A DNA stretch of 64,000 nt, from the NCBI GenBank assembly GCA_944325435.1, contig CALVAC010000018.1:1-64000 (forward strand). Direction: 5' to 3'. The position numbers were made by a program, and so were the translations under genes. Below the pieces are notes generated by a model that had not been told where the DNA came from, did no database searches, and saw only the letters and a program-made list of their open reading frames with translations. Positions 52,123 through 61,223 of this stretch are shown here, in pieces; the stretch's first letter is position 1; the number at the start of each line of letters is the position of its first letter. This stretch comes from an uncultured Bacteroidales bacterium (GTDB taxonomy: Bacteria; Bacteroidota; Bacteroidia; Bacteroidales; UBA932).

Positions 52123-54621
52123 CTATTTCATCTCGAAATCAGCGATGACAGGCCTGTGGTCCGAAGGGTCATAGAAATTGGACACATACGGGCTCTTTTT
52201 AACGGTGGTCCACCTGTCGGTAATCATCCAGGAATTGACCAGACGCGCATACATTGACGGTGATGCATACATAAGGTCTATGCGGGCATTCCCGTATGTC
52301 GAGGTGAGGAAATATCCGGGATACGGTCCGGCGATCACATCCTCCAGACCGGTATTGTCCAGTATATGATTGTGGACTAGCAGTCTGGTGTCATCATCCG
52401 GATATCCGTAGTAGAGGTTGTCAAGACGGGAGCGGGAATTGAAGTCTCCCATCATCAGCCAGTCCTGCTGTGCGGAATATACCGGGGAGTTCACCGTCTC
52501 CCGGCAGATATATTTCATCTCGAACTCCCGGTACAGATCTCCTCCGTGAGCCTCCGTGCTTGCAGGCCTTTCTGATTCAGACACCCCGTATGCATACGAC
52601 TGAGGCCATAGATGCAGGGTGACGATATTTATCTTCCTGCCATTTACATCCACCTGCTGGATGGCAGCCCCGTGGGAGACAGGCTTCCCTTCTTCATCCG
52701 TATCCGTAATCTTCAGAAGGGTCTCTATCGGATACCTTGATGTAATCACCTGCGGATAATTGTCCCTCCAGCCGCCGATGGCGACATACGGATGACCGTA
52801 ACGCGCAGCCAGAGAGGCCCATCCATCAGGAAGGAACCTGAGGGATTCATCCTGCCCGGAGGATGTATTGTCCCTGTATATCGATGCCGCCTCGCACCAT
52901 ACGCAGATGTCCGGGTCATATTTTCTCACCCACGCGACGAAATTGTCATAATCATTGGCCTGGTCGGACCACATCCCGTTCTGGATATTCCAGTAGAGGA
53001 CCCTCAGATTGGATTCACCTTTTGCCATCAGTCCGAGAGTACGGACTTCGATATTGTCGAGATAGAAACCGTGGACTCCACTCGAGGAGTCATTGCCTGC
53101 CCAGTAGAGCATTGTCCCGTCTGTCGCATTGTCAATGAGCGCCTCCACACGGTGCCACGTCTTGGCTTCTGCATCGGAAGAAGGCACTGTTACATAATTC
53201 TTCGAGAGGACATATCTGCCGGCGACCCCGGTGAAGCCGGAATTCTCATCCGTCAGCTCTATCTCCCTCCCATCTACCGAAACCGACTTTATATATCCTC
53301 CGTTCAGCACCTGGAACAGCAGCAGGTCAGTCGAGCCCGCCTGATAGCAGAAATCGAACGAGACCTTCACGGAACTCAACCCTTCTATCCCATCCATAGC
53401 ACAAGTCTGGAATATTCCCCTGCCGGTATTGCCTGTCCCGCAGGCAAGGATGCCCTGATATTCCTGACAGCGGAACATATAGGTATAGTCCCCGATATTA
53501 CGGCTTGCGATATACGAATCGGACACCTGATGGGAAGATGCCACAGTCTTGCCGGAGACCTCATCCCAGGTATTTGACTGGATAAAGGCAGTCCCCGGAC
53601 TATTGTACGGCACCTGCACGAGGGCATCCGCATACCCTTCCCTGTCAAGTGGAGAATCGATGGAGACCGCAGCATCATCCGGCGCATATCCTGCCGTCCC
53701 CGACATAATGTCGCCTCCCCATACGAAATTGTCAAAGCTCTCATAGAAGACAAGATCATTGTCGGGAGAATAGCTGATTGATACCGCAGCAGCCACACCG
53801 GCCTCCAGTTCAACGGCAGACAGGCTATATGACATGGCCCTGTGCCCGGAATCGGTCACGGTGATATCCAGACCATCCGGATATTCCCCCGGGGCCAGCA
53901 TAATATGGAAATGGACCGGAGAATCTTCAGCCAGCTGCACGGAAGAGCCGCCGTCGGTACAGTTGAGTACGGCAAAATCCACTCCCTCCGTCATCGTGAA
54001 CTGTCCCTCCGACGGGAAGAAATTCGCCGTTCCGGCCAATGTCATATCATTTGCAGACACCTTTATGGATGAAACGGTTGCCTGACCCGTAAGCGCAATG
54101 TCAAGTACGGCGAACGCATCCCTGAAAATCATTTTATTGCCATCCTCTTTCGAGTAGGCCCCGTACATCGGGTATGTCCCGAGACCTTCAGCCGTCCTCT
54201 TACGGAACTGCGAATACGGGAGCTTCACATCGGAATACAGAGAAGACCCGTACCACGGAGAGGTTCCGGGAGAGACAAGTGTGGCATTGTATTCCCCCGA
54301 AGCAGATGCAGCCACATCCACATAATGCCTTCCATCAGCGGCAGTGGATACGGGATATGACACTCCGTTGACCTTTACATCGGCAGAAGCCCACACACGC
54401 TGCGGGACATCCATCCGATGTCGTGCAGCATCCTCTGCTTCATACAGATAGAAGCGGACTTTCCCATCCACCACCTCGATATCCTGGTAAGCATCTCCGG
54501 ACTGGCCGCCGGACTGGCCTGCATCGGACACCGCATCCACAGGACTGCTGCAACCCAGCATACAGGCCAGCAGGACAACTTCAGAAATTAAAAACATAGT
54601 CTTGAAAAAATCAGAAAACAT
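52123..54621 (-). CDS. surface endonuclease/exonuclease/phosphatase-fold lipoprotein
   Basis: An 832-residue lipoprotein with a signal ending CMLGCSSPVDAV. Beta-sandwich modules occupy about 40-540, including an anchor-type module (DLVFYESFDNFVWGGDIMSG). The C-terminal 280 residues form an EEP catalytic domain: LRVLYWNIQNGMW (Asn), CVWCEAAS (metal Glu), NIVTLHLWPQ (His), WLMMGDFNSRSRLDN (Asp and Asn) and DPSDHRPVIADF (Asp-His). All EEP catalytic positions are present. Substrates of the fold include DNA, RNA and phospho-sugars or lipids. It is first in the operon. The start at 54621 keeps Lys-7 before the hydrophobic core; 54597 is an alternative. Confidence 0.88.
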   Translation of the reverse strand: MFSDFFKTMFLISEVVLLACMLGCSSPVDAVSDAGQSGGQSGDAYQDIEVVDGKVRFYLYEAEDAARHRMDVPQRVWASADVKVNGVSYPVSTAADGRHYVDVAASASGEYNATLVSPGTSPWYGSSLYSDVKLPYSQFRKRTAEGLGTYPMYGAYSKEDGNKMIFRDAFAVLDIALTGQATVSSIKVSANDMTLAGTANFFPSEGQFTMTEGVDFAVLNCTDGGSSVQLAEDSPVHFHIMLAPGEYPDGLDITVTDSGHRAMSYSLSAVELEAGVAAAVSISYSPDNDLVFYESFDNFVWGGDIMSGTAGYAPDDAAVSIDSPLDREGYADALVQVPYNSPGTAFIQSNTWDEVSGKTVASSHQVSDSYIASRNIGDYTYMFRCQEYQGILACGTGNTGRGIFQTCAMDGIEGLSSVKVSFDFCYQAGSTDLLLFQVLNGGYIKSVSVDGREIELTDENSGFTGVAGRYVLSKNYVTVPSSDAEAKTWHRVEALIDNATDGTMLYWAGNDSSSGVHGFYLDNIEVRTLGLMAKGESNLRVLYWNIQNGMWSDQANDYDNFVAWVRKYDPDICVWCEAASIYRDNTSSGQDESLRFLPDGWASLAARYGHPYVAIGGWRDNYPQVITSRYPIETLLKITDTDEEGKPVSHGAAIQQVDVNGRKINIVTLHLWPQSYAYGVSESERPASTEAHGGDLYREFEMKYICRETVNSPVYSAQQDWLMMGDFNSRSRLDNLYYGYPDDDTRLLVHNHILDNTGLEDVIAGPYPGYFLTSTYGNARIDLMYASPSMYARLVNSWMITDRWTTVKKSPYVSNFYDPSDHRPVIADFEMK

Positions 54622-54657
54622 AATTATCGGGTATAATCCATTTCAGCAATCGTGCGC

Positions 54658-54665
54658 CAAAAATA
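54658..54665 (-). promoter_or_regulatory. -7 box for the nuclease-linked operon
   Basis: The minus strand reads TATTTTTG, matching TAnnTTTG, 36 bases before the first gene of the six-gene operon. No clear -33 TTG was found, so activation by a regulator is possible. Confidence 0.45.
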
Positions 54666-54793
54666 TGGAATCATTAAAACTTATTTATGACCGAAATGTT
54701 AAGAAAATATTACCCGGGACGGAATTTTCTGGCTTTCAGCATCCGGACCGGACGGGAAAATCCGAAAAAGTTTTGCATATTTGTGGAGAATAA

Positions 54794-55381
54794 ATGCAAA
54801 TTTCTATGAAAGGTGTCTATGTTTTCTTTGCGGACGGCTTCGAAGAGACCGAAGCCCTGACGACGGTGGATATGCTCCTCAGGGGCGGAGTTGATGTCAA
54901 GACTGTGTCAATCTATGACCACAGCTCCGTCAGGAGCGCACATAAGATCCACATAATGACAGAACTGGACTTCAACGAATTCCTTGACACCGTGCAACTT
55001 GACGGCACAACAGACAAGGACTTCATGGTGTTCCCTGGAGGTATTCCAGGGGCGACAAACCTTGCGGACAACAGGATGCTGATGGATCTTATGGTTAAAC
55101 ACTACCTGGATGGAGGAAGTGTCGCTGCAATCTGCGCATCACCGAGCGTAGTGCTCAGTCATCTGCCAGACATACAGGGCAAGAAGATGACCTGCTATGA
55201 CGGGTTCGAGCCGGCAATGCAGGAAAAGGGAGCGATATACTCCAAAGACGGGGTTGTGACAGACGGAAGAATCATCACCGGACGCGGTGCAGGCCACACT
55301 GTCGCATTCGGACTTGCCATTGTCTCCCACATAATGGGACAGCCGACGGCGGATGCCGTAGCAAAGAGCATTATGCTATAG
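54794..55381 (+). CDS. DJ-1/PfpI family protein
   Basis: A 195-residue cytoplasmic protein of the DJ-1/ThiJ group, with proposed roles in glyoxal detoxification, protein repair or stress response. The fold is clear: VYVFFADGFEETEALTTVDM (conserved Glu about 21), FMVFPGGIPGATNLADN, and AAICASPSVVLSHL with the nucleophile Cys near 116. GGAG lies 5 bases before the ATG at 54794; an in-frame ATG at 54806 is an alternative. Its last 11 bases overlap the convergent phosphatase gene. Confidence 0.9.
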   Translation: MQISMKGVYVFFADGFEETEALTTVDMLLRGGVDVKTVSIYDHSSVRSAHKIHIMTELDFNEFLDTVQLDGTTDKDFMVFPGGIPGATNLADNRMLMDLMVKHYLDGGSVAAICASPSVVLSHLPDIQGKKMTCYDGFEPAMQEKGAIYSKDGVVTDGRIITGRGAGHTVAFGLAIVSHIMGQPTADAVAKSIML

Positions 55382-55838
55382 AACGGTAGAGGTTGGTGCA
55401 AGCCTCTTCGAGGAGGTCAAGCACCAGTTCAAAACCGTCCTGCCCCATATAATAAGGGTCAGGGATATATGAAATCCTGTGGGTGGTGAGATAACTCGCC
55501 ATCCTTTTTATTTTGCGCGTGTCCTCGACAGATGGGGCAAGATGCATCAGCGCCTCATAGTTCTCATCATCCATTGCCACGACCAGATCGAAATCAAGGA
55601 AATCAAGGGATGACACCGGCCTCGCCCTGTGCGTAAGGACATAACCTCTTGCCGCAGCCGCACTGCGCATCCGTCTGTCAGGCAGCTGGCCCTGATGTCC
55701 GGAATACAGGCCTGCGGAATCCGCCACGAACCTGTCGGAGGCGTTGTCCTTTGCTACAACCGACTCGAAAATCCCCTGGGCCGCAGGTGACCTGCAGATA
55801 TTCCCGAGGCACACGAAAAGCACTCTGTATTTTTCCAT
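55371..55838 (-). CDS. low-molecular-weight protein-tyrosine phosphatase
   Basis: A 155-residue cytoplasmic phosphatase. The P-loop CLGNICRSPAA (Cys about 10, Arg 16) lies at the N-terminus and the general-acid loop YIPDPYYMG near 127. All catalytic residues are intact. The ATG at 55836-55838 overlaps the stop of the alanine racemase gene by one base (TAATG), so the two are translationally coupled. Its stop lies inside the end of the convergent DJ-1 family gene. Members act on tyrosine-phosphorylated proteins, often linked to capsule synthesis, but no kinase or capsule gene is nearby. Confidence 0.92.
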   Translation of the reverse strand: MEKYRVLFVCLGNICRSPAAQGIFESVVAKDNASDRFVADSAGLYSGHQGQLPDRRMRSAAAARGYVLTHRARPVSSLDFLDFDLVVAMDDENYEALMHLAPSVEDTRKIKRMASYLTTHRISYIPDPYYMGQDGFELVLDLLEEACTNLYRSIA

Positions 55839-56950
55839 TATCTTATGACAATTCGGTCGATACGGCGGGGTATCGAGGTGAATATCTCGTATGGAATCGT
55901 GCCGAGTATTCCGGCAAGTTCGGACGCAGTCGGGTCCTCGCCGAAAATCGTGACCGTATCCCCTACCTCGGCCGGCACGCCGGTAATGTCCAGCATGCAC
56001 ATGTCCATACAGATGTTGCCGATGGTCGGCACCCTGTGTCCGTTCAGGGAGAACGAGCAGCGTCCGTTGCCGAGATGGCGGTCTATCCCGTCCGCATATC
56101 CCGCAGGAATGGTTGCAATGACGGTCCCTTCCGGAGAAATGTGTCCCGCCCTGCCGTAGCCGATTGTTCCGTCCTCCGGCCTCAGATGCTTGATCTGCAG
56201 GATATTGCATTTGAATGATGCCACGGGTGCAAGCCTGACGCCCGGCAACGCGCTGACCCCGTATATGCCGATACCAAGACGGACCATATCGAACTGATAC
56301 TGCGGGAAACGTTCTATCCCGGCCGAATTGAGGATATGGTACATCGGCCTGTAGCCGATACCTGCAGATATGGAATCCGCATTTTTCCTGAACATCGCCA
56401 CCTGGCTTTCAGTGAACGCATCGCACGCAGGATCTTCAGAGGCAGCCAGATGGGAAAAGACCGATTTCACCCTCACAAGACGGCTTGTCCGAAGAAACGA
56501 CAGGAGTTCCGGCAGCTCATCCGTCATAAATCCGAGCCTGTGCATCCCTGTATCCAGTTTGATGTGGATTGGATAATCCTCCATCTTCCTTTCTGACAAC
56601 ACCTTGCAGAAAGCCTTAAGAGTATAGAGATTAGGAATGCTCGGCTCAAGGGAATAGTCGATCATCTCGTTGAAATAATCCGTCCCTGCCGTCAGGACCA
56701 TTACAGGGATCCTGATGTCCGCATCCCGCAGTTCCATCCCCTCCACAGGATATGCCACCGCAAGATAATCCGCCCCGGCATCCTCCATCATTCCTGCAAA
56801 CTCCACCGCTCCGTGCCCGTATGCGTTAGCCTTCACCAGCACAAGCAGTTTCGTGTCAGTCTCCAGCCTGTTTCTGAAATATCTGTAATTTTCAAGACAA
56901 TTTGGCAGGTTTATCTCCAATCTTGAAAAATCATTCTCTTTTAGCATCAT
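55838..56950 (-). CDS. alr: alanine racemase
   Basis: Alr interconverts L- and D-alanine with pyridoxal phosphate, supplying D-Ala for peptidoglycan. The 370-residue protein has the PLP Lys in LVLVKANAYGHGAVEFAG (about 40), RLGIGIYG, and IPAGYADGIDRHLGNG with the catalytic Tyr of the partner subunit. The start is taken at 56950 (M-M-L-K-E-N); the frame also has an ATG at 56968, but that would sit on the transcription start predicted from a minus-strand TAAATTTG at 56976-56983. It is co-transcribed with the tyrosine phosphatase. Confidence 0.93.
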   Translation of the reverse strand: MMLKENDFSRLEINLPNCLENYRYFRNRLETDTKLLVLVKANAYGHGAVEFAGMMEDAGADYLAVAYPVEGMELRDADIRIPVMVLTAGTDYFNEMIDYSLEPSIPNLYTLKAFCKVLSERKMEDYPIHIKLDTGMHRLGFMTDELPELLSFLRTSRLVRVKSVFSHLAASEDPACDAFTESQVAMFRKNADSISAGIGYRPMYHILNSAGIERFPQYQFDMVRLGIGIYGVSALPGVRLAPVASFKCNILQIKHLRPEDGTIGYGRAGHISPEGTVIATIPAGYADGIDRHLGNGRCSFSLNGHRVPTIGNICMDMCMLDITGVPAEVGDTVTIFGEDPTASELAGILGTIPYEIFTSIPRRIDRIVIR

Positions 56951-56955
56951 TATTG

Positions 56956-56983
56956 TATATTTGCGCAAACGGCTGCAAATTTA
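56956..56983. promoter_or_regulatory. divergent -7 boxes, alr and zinc peptidase
   Basis: TATATTTG on the plus strand (56956-56963) and TAAATTTG on the minus strand (56976-56983) both match TAnnTTTG and point away from each other with crossed spacing, so the two promoters overlap. Neither has an ideal -33 TTG. Confidence 0.45.
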
Positions 56984-57069
56984 CTAATTTTAAGGGTTGT
57001 TTTGTTTTCCGGCAGCGGAAATTTAAGACAGCGCCGGCAAGAAATATCAATTAAAAGAAGATACAGACT

Positions 57070-57738
57070 ATGAATTGGATTCTCTTTATCGGAATCATGG
57101 TACTCGGACTTATTGTCCAGAGTGTTCTACAGAGCAAGTTCAGCAAGTACTCGAAAGTTCCGCTCCCCAACGGGATGTCAGGGGCGGAAGTTGCAATGAA
57201 AATGCTGAATGACAACGGGATATATGATGTAAAGGTCGTTCCTGCCCAGGGTATGCTAACAGACCACTACAATCCTGCCACCAAGACAGTCGCCCTCAGT
57301 GAAGGCGTATATTCATCCCGCTCTGTCGCAGCCGCAGCCGTGGCAGCGCACGAATGCGGACATGCTGTCCAGCACGCGATGGGATATGCCCCTCTGAAGA
57401 TGAGGTCTGCGCTTGTCCCTGTCGTGAGTTTCGCCTCCAACATCGTACAGTGGGTGCTCCTTATCGGGATTATAGTGTTCAGTTCCTTCCCTCAGCTTCT
57501 GTGGATAGGTATAGGACTGTTTGCACTGACTACCCTGTTCAGTTTCGTCACCCTTCCTGTGGAGATAAACGCCAGCCAGAGGGCGATAGCGTGGCTAGAC
57601 AACACCGGCATCACAGACTATGAGACCAGGCCGATGGCTGTAGATGCCCTGAAATGGGCCGCCTATACATACGTTGTGGCAGCTATCGGGTCTCTCGCGA
57701 CACTCCTGTATTATATAGGTATCGCCCGCCGCGACTGA
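57070..57738 (+). CDS. membrane zinc metallopeptidase (YugP family)
   Basis: A 222-residue inner-membrane protein. The N-terminal helix (about 3-19), the active-site motif AAHECGHAVQHA (HExxH form, about 93-104) and two central transmembrane helices (about 125-165, WVLLIGIIVFSSFPQLLWIG, LFALTTLFSFVTLPVEI) plus a C-terminal helix fit the YugP/neutral zinc metallopeptidase family. Members are widespread and poorly characterised, probably acting in membrane protein quality control. An AGAAG sequence lies 9 bases before the ATG. The gene is convergent with the small DNA-binding-like gene at 57750. Confidence 0.9.
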   Translation: MNWILFIGIMVLGLIVQSVLQSKFSKYSKVPLPNGMSGAEVAMKMLNDNGIYDVKVVPAQGMLTDHYNPATKTVALSEGVYSSRSVAAAAVAAHECGHAVQHAMGYAPLKMRSALVPVVSFASNIVQWVLLIGIIVFSSFPQLLWIGIGLFALTTLFSFVTLPVEINASQRAIAWLDNTGITDYETRPMAVDALKWAAYTYVVAAIGSLATLLYYIGIARRD

Positions 57739-57749
57739 CTCCGGAGATT

Positions 57750-57980
57750 TCAGAACAAGGTAGGATGATTCTCGTCGAGTTCCTGCAGAAGCCTTGAAAT
57801 GATGGCCGTCCTGTAGAGCGATGCCTTTGTATGGACATTGAACCGGCGACAATATTCTTCTATCACAGCCATTTCATTATCATTCAGATAAATGACTTGA
57901 CGATGCCTCCTCAGAAGGGAGGCTTTCTGCTTTTTGAGATATTCCGGATCGACTGCGATATTTTTCTTTTTTCTGGCCAA
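57750..57980 (-). CDS. small ribbon-helix-helix-like protein with TTG start
   Basis: A 76-residue basic protein. Starting at TTG 57978-57980 it reads (M)ARKKKNIAVDPEYLKKQKAS, then RRHRQVIYLNDNEMAVIEEY and ends ELDENHPTLF. From memory, Bacteroidales relatives begin exactly with MARKK at this point, which supports the rare start over the longer frame to 58154, whose extra 58 residues look unrelated. The beta-strand VIYLNDNEM followed by two helices fits a ribbon-helix-helix fold, so a transcription factor is likely but unproven. A near -7 box (TAACTTTA, 57999-58006) would give a leader of about 12 bases. Confidence 0.7.
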   Translation of the reverse strand: MARKKKNIAVDPEYLKKQKASLLRRHRQVIYLNDNEMAVIEEYCRRFNVHTKASLYRTAIISRLLQELDENHPTLF

Positions 57981-58309
57981 GACGAAAAAATTTTTCGGTA
58001 AAGTTAGCAATTTATTGAGATTTATCCTTACCTTTGTCCCGTATTTGATTTTTTCAGACAGAAAATTAAAGGACAATGACCTATAGAGGAGACATACCGG
58101 CAGCCCTTTCTTCAATGCAGCGTGTCCGACGTTGCGCCGGAGTCGCCTATTCACTAGTCCGACTTTAGGAGGGTAACTTCAGGATCCCCTCCATACTCCC
58201 TCCACAGACATTGCGAGGATTATTCCGATTGCAATTGACAATCTAGGTTTGTCTTGCCGTTAGGGGCATTATGTGTATCCGACGATAATTGTAAAACTCA
58301 TCAGATAAA
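57981..58309. other. intergenic region before the arginine operon
   Basis: This stretch holds TAGGTTTG at 58244-58251, a full -7 match on the plus strand 58 bases before the first arginine gene, and an earlier TACCTTTG at 58029-58036, either of which could drive the operon. No clear ArgR-type operator, riboswitch or coding frame was recognised; the remaining sequence shows nothing I can name. Confidence 0.4.
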
Positions 58310-58882
58310 ATGAAAATCGATGTAATGGTGGCAGATAAACGCCACTTCCGCTATGCAGGGGAAATCTGCGACGAAGTATATGTGTCGGCGCAGGAGAGAG
58401 GTACCGGTATAGCCAAGAGGACTCCCGAATACATTATCGGGAAGATGCAGGCCGGGAAAGCCGTCATTGCCATCGCTGAAGATGGCAGATTCGCAGGATT
58501 TTCCTACATAGAATCCTGGGGAGGGAAGAAATATGTGGCCAATTCAGGACTTATCGTGGCGCACGCATTCAGAGGTCTCGGCCTTGCCAAAAGGATAAAG
58601 GAAAGGATATTCCAGCTTTCACGCGAACTTTTCCCGGAAGCCAAGATATTCAGCATCACCACCGGAGCCGCGGTGATGAAGATGAACTACGAACTCGGGT
58701 TCAGGCCCGTCCCCTTCTCGGAACTGACAAACGACCCTGAATTCTGGAAAGGCTGCCAGGGTTGCCGGAATTTCACAATCCTCGAGAAAAACAACTACAG
58801 GATGTGTCTGTGCACGGGTCTGCTGTATGACCCGCACGAGCACATCCAGATTCAGACTGTAAGCATCAAGAACGCACAATAA
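58310..58882 (+). CDS. GNAT acyltransferase of the arginine operon, probable N-acylglutamate synthase
   Basis: A 190-residue GNAT-fold protein. The acyl-CoA pyrophosphate loop is NSGLIVAHAFRGLGLAKRIK (R/Q-x-x-G-x-A type, about 80-99), and the C-terminal half has GAAVMKMNYELGFRPVPFSE. It also has Cys-rich KGCQGCRNF and RMCLCTG segments. As first gene of the arginine operon, 12 bases before argG, it is the best candidate for the step that acylates glutamate. The downstream carbamoyltransferase looks N-succinyl specific, so the donor may be succinyl-CoA. It could still be a different acyltransferase. Confidence 0.8.
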   Translation: MKIDVMVADKRHFRYAGEICDEVYVSAQERGTGIAKRTPEYIIGKMQAGKAVIAIAEDGRFAGFSYIESWGGKKYVANSGLIVAHAFRGLGLAKRIKERIFQLSRELFPEAKIFSITTGAAVMKMNYELGFRPVPFSELTNDPEFWKGCQGCRNFTILEKNNYRMCLCTGLLYDPHEHIQIQTVSIKNAQ

Positions 58883-58894
58883 CACATCAACGCT

Positions 58895-60103
58895 ATGAAC
58901 AATAAGGTTGTACTCGCCTTCAGCGGCGGACTTGACACATCTTTCTGTGTCCCGTATCTCAAGAACGAAAAAGGACTGGAAGTCCACACGATAATGGTAA
59001 ACACCGGCGGTTTCTCGGATGCCGAGGCAAAGGCCATAGAGGAAAGGGCCATGACACTCGGCGCCGCTTCGCATGTGACCGTGGATGCCTCACATACATA
59101 TTATAAGAAAGGTCTGAAATACCTTATCTACGGGAATGTGCTGAAAAACGCCACCTACCCCCTTTCCGTAAGTTCCGAAAGGGTGTTCCAGGCTCTTGAA
59201 GTCTACAGGCATGTCAAGAATCTCGGGGCATCATACGTGGCCCACGGAAGCACAGGCGCAGGAAACGACCAGGTGAGGTTCGACATCGTGTTCGAGATTC
59301 TCGCCCCGGAGGTGAAAATCATCGCCCCTATCCGTGAGCTGTCCATCGCACGTCAGGATGAGATAAAGTACCTCAACGACCACGGGTTCAACTTCTCCTG
59401 GGAAAAGGCGAAATACTCCATCAACCAGGGGCTCTGGGGAACGAGCGTAGGCGGTGTCGAGACACTCTCGTCCGAGGGCTATCTGCCTGAAGAGGCATAT
59501 CCGGTACAGGTCACAAAGCACGGGCACGAACATGTCAGGATAGGATTCAAGGCCGGAGAACCAGTCTCGCTCAACGGGACCGAGATGGATCCTGTGGAAC
59601 TCATTAAGCAGCTCCACGCCATAGCGGCGCCATACGGGATAGGACGCGATACACACGTCGGGGACACTATCATAGGTATCAAGGGCCGTGTGGCTTTCGA
59701 AGCGGCGGCTCCTCTCATACTTGTCAAGGCACACCATCTGCTCGAGAAGCATGTCCTTACCAAGGGACAGCTCTACTGGAAGGACCAGATTTCATACTGG
59801 TACGGACAGCAGATGCACGAGGCTATGTACCTCGACCCTGTGATGAGGGATATGGAGGCAATGATGGACAATATGGAGCAGTTCGTCACCGGTGAGGTCG
59901 AAGTGGAGCTTATGCCGTACCATTTCTCGGTGCTCGGCTGCAGCAGCGCACACGACCTCATGAACTCGAAATTCGGCTCTTACGGAGAAATAAACCGCTC
60001 ATATACAGGACAGGATGTCGTAGGGTTCACGAAAGTCCTTGCAAATCCTCTCAAGATATACTACAGCGTTAACGGAGAGGATGCGGCCGACATAATCGGC
60101 TGA
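58895..60103 (+). CDS. argG: argininosuccinate synthase
   Basis: ArgG joins citrulline and aspartate with ATP to argininosuccinate. The 402-residue protein has the PP-loop VVLAFSGGLDTSFCVPYL (about 4-21), GSTGAGNDQVRFDI, and the C-terminal SYTGQDVVGFTKVLANPLK. Its sequence is of the Bacteroidota type, somewhat diverged from E. coli. It follows the GNAT gene by 12 bases and precedes argC by 50, as in other Bacteroidales arginine operons. No unusual feature. Confidence 0.95.
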   Translation: MNNKVVLAFSGGLDTSFCVPYLKNEKGLEVHTIMVNTGGFSDAEAKAIEERAMTLGAASHVTVDASHTYYKKGLKYLIYGNVLKNATYPLSVSSERVFQALEVYRHVKNLGASYVAHGSTGAGNDQVRFDIVFEILAPEVKIIAPIRELSIARQDEIKYLNDHGFNFSWEKAKYSINQGLWGTSVGGVETLSSEGYLPEEAYPVQVTKHGHEHVRIGFKAGEPVSLNGTEMDPVELIKQLHAIAAPYGIGRDTHVGDTIIGIKGRVAFEAAAPLILVKAHHLLEKHVLTKGQLYWKDQISYWYGQQMHEAMYLDPVMRDMEAMMDNMEQFVTGEVEVELMPYHFSVLGCSSAHDLMNSKFGSYGEINRSYTGQDVVGFTKVLANPLKIYYSVNGEDAADIIG

Positions 60104-60153
60104 CAGGCAATCCATCACGAAGACTCCATTACCGGATTTAAATATATGCTAAT

Positions 60154-61125
60154 ATGATCAGAGCGGCAATAGCGGGAGGCACAGGCTACACGGGAGGGGA
60201 ACTGTTCAGGATTCTGCTCGGACACCCCCAGGTGCAGATAGTCGCGGCAACCACCACTTCCTCGGACGGACTCGAGGTCACATCTGTCCACAGGGACCTT
60301 ATCGGGGAGACGGATCTGCGGTTCGGGACGGAACTGAATGACCCGGATGTGGTCTTCCTCTGTCTGGGACACGGGATTTCCAGGCAGTTCATCGACACGC
60401 ACGACATCAGCCCGGAATGCAGGATTATCGACCTCGGCAATGATTTCCGGCTGGACGGGGACTACGCGGGACGGCACTTCGTCTACGGACTGTGCGAGAG
60501 CGCGAGAGATGAGATTGCCGGCGCGCACGACATTGCCAACCCGGGATGTTTCGCCACGGCCATACAGCTCGCCCTGCTTCCTCTCGCATCCGGTGGACTG
60601 ATCCGGGACGAAGTGCATGCAAGTGCCATCACCGGATCCACAGGAGCGGGGAAAAAGCCTGGAGAGACCACCCATTTCAGCTACCGTGACAACAACATCT
60701 CCATATACAAGCTGTTCACCCACCAGCACCTCGGAGAGATCCGCAAGAATATAGGTCTGATATCGGGTAAAGAGCCTGTAGTGAATTTCGTACCGTTCCG
60801 GGGCGACTTCACAAGGGGAATCTTTGCGAGCGTGTACACAAGGGCCGTGTCAGGAATGCAGGAAGAGGATTACCGCAGGCTGTATGAAGACTACTATGCA
60901 GGGTCGCCGTTCGTATTCCATTCCAGGCAGGGAATTTCCCTGAAAGAAGTAGTGAACACCAACAAAGGGCTACTGCATATAGAGCTTCACGATGGATATG
61001 TCCATATAAGTTCAATAATAGACAACCTTGTCAAAGGTGCTGCCGGGCAGGCCATCCAGAACATGAACATTATGTTCGGGCTTCCCGAGGACACCGGGCT
61101 GCGGCTCAAGCCATCAGCCTTTTAG
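60154..61125 (+). CDS. argC: N-acyl-gamma-glutamyl-phosphate reductase
   Basis: ArgC reduces N-acylglutamyl phosphate to the semialdehyde with NADPH. The 323-residue protein begins MIRAAIAGGTGYTGGELFRI with the nucleotide-binding GxGxxG-type loop, has the catalytic Cys in IANPGCFATAIQLALLPL (about 134), and the family-specific TGSTGAGKKPGETTHFSYRD block. The C-terminal NLVKGAAGQAIQNMNIMFGL is standard. It is part of the arginine operon. If the pathway uses succinylated intermediates, its substrate would be the succinyl form. Confidence 0.95.
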   Translation: MIRAAIAGGTGYTGGELFRILLGHPQVQIVAATTTSSDGLEVTSVHRDLIGETDLRFGTELNDPDVVFLCLGHGISRQFIDTHDISPECRIIDLGNDFRLDGDYAGRHFVYGLCESARDEIAGAHDIANPGCFATAIQLALLPLASGGLIRDEVHASAITGSTGAGKKPGETTHFSYRDNNISIYKLFTHQHLGEIRKNIGLISGKEPVVNFVPFRGDFTRGIFASVYTRAVSGMQEEDYRRLYEDYYAGSPFVFHSRQGISLKEVVNTNKGLLHIELHDGYVHISSIIDNLVKGAAGQAIQNMNIMFGLPEDTGLRLKPSAF

Positions 61126-61223
61126 AAAGATGGGACCGTCCCTCTGCAATCCTGTCCAGAACGGATAGAAAAGGATCCGACAGAACAGACGGCAGAATAA
61201 TATAGACCTTCAAAACACAGGAA

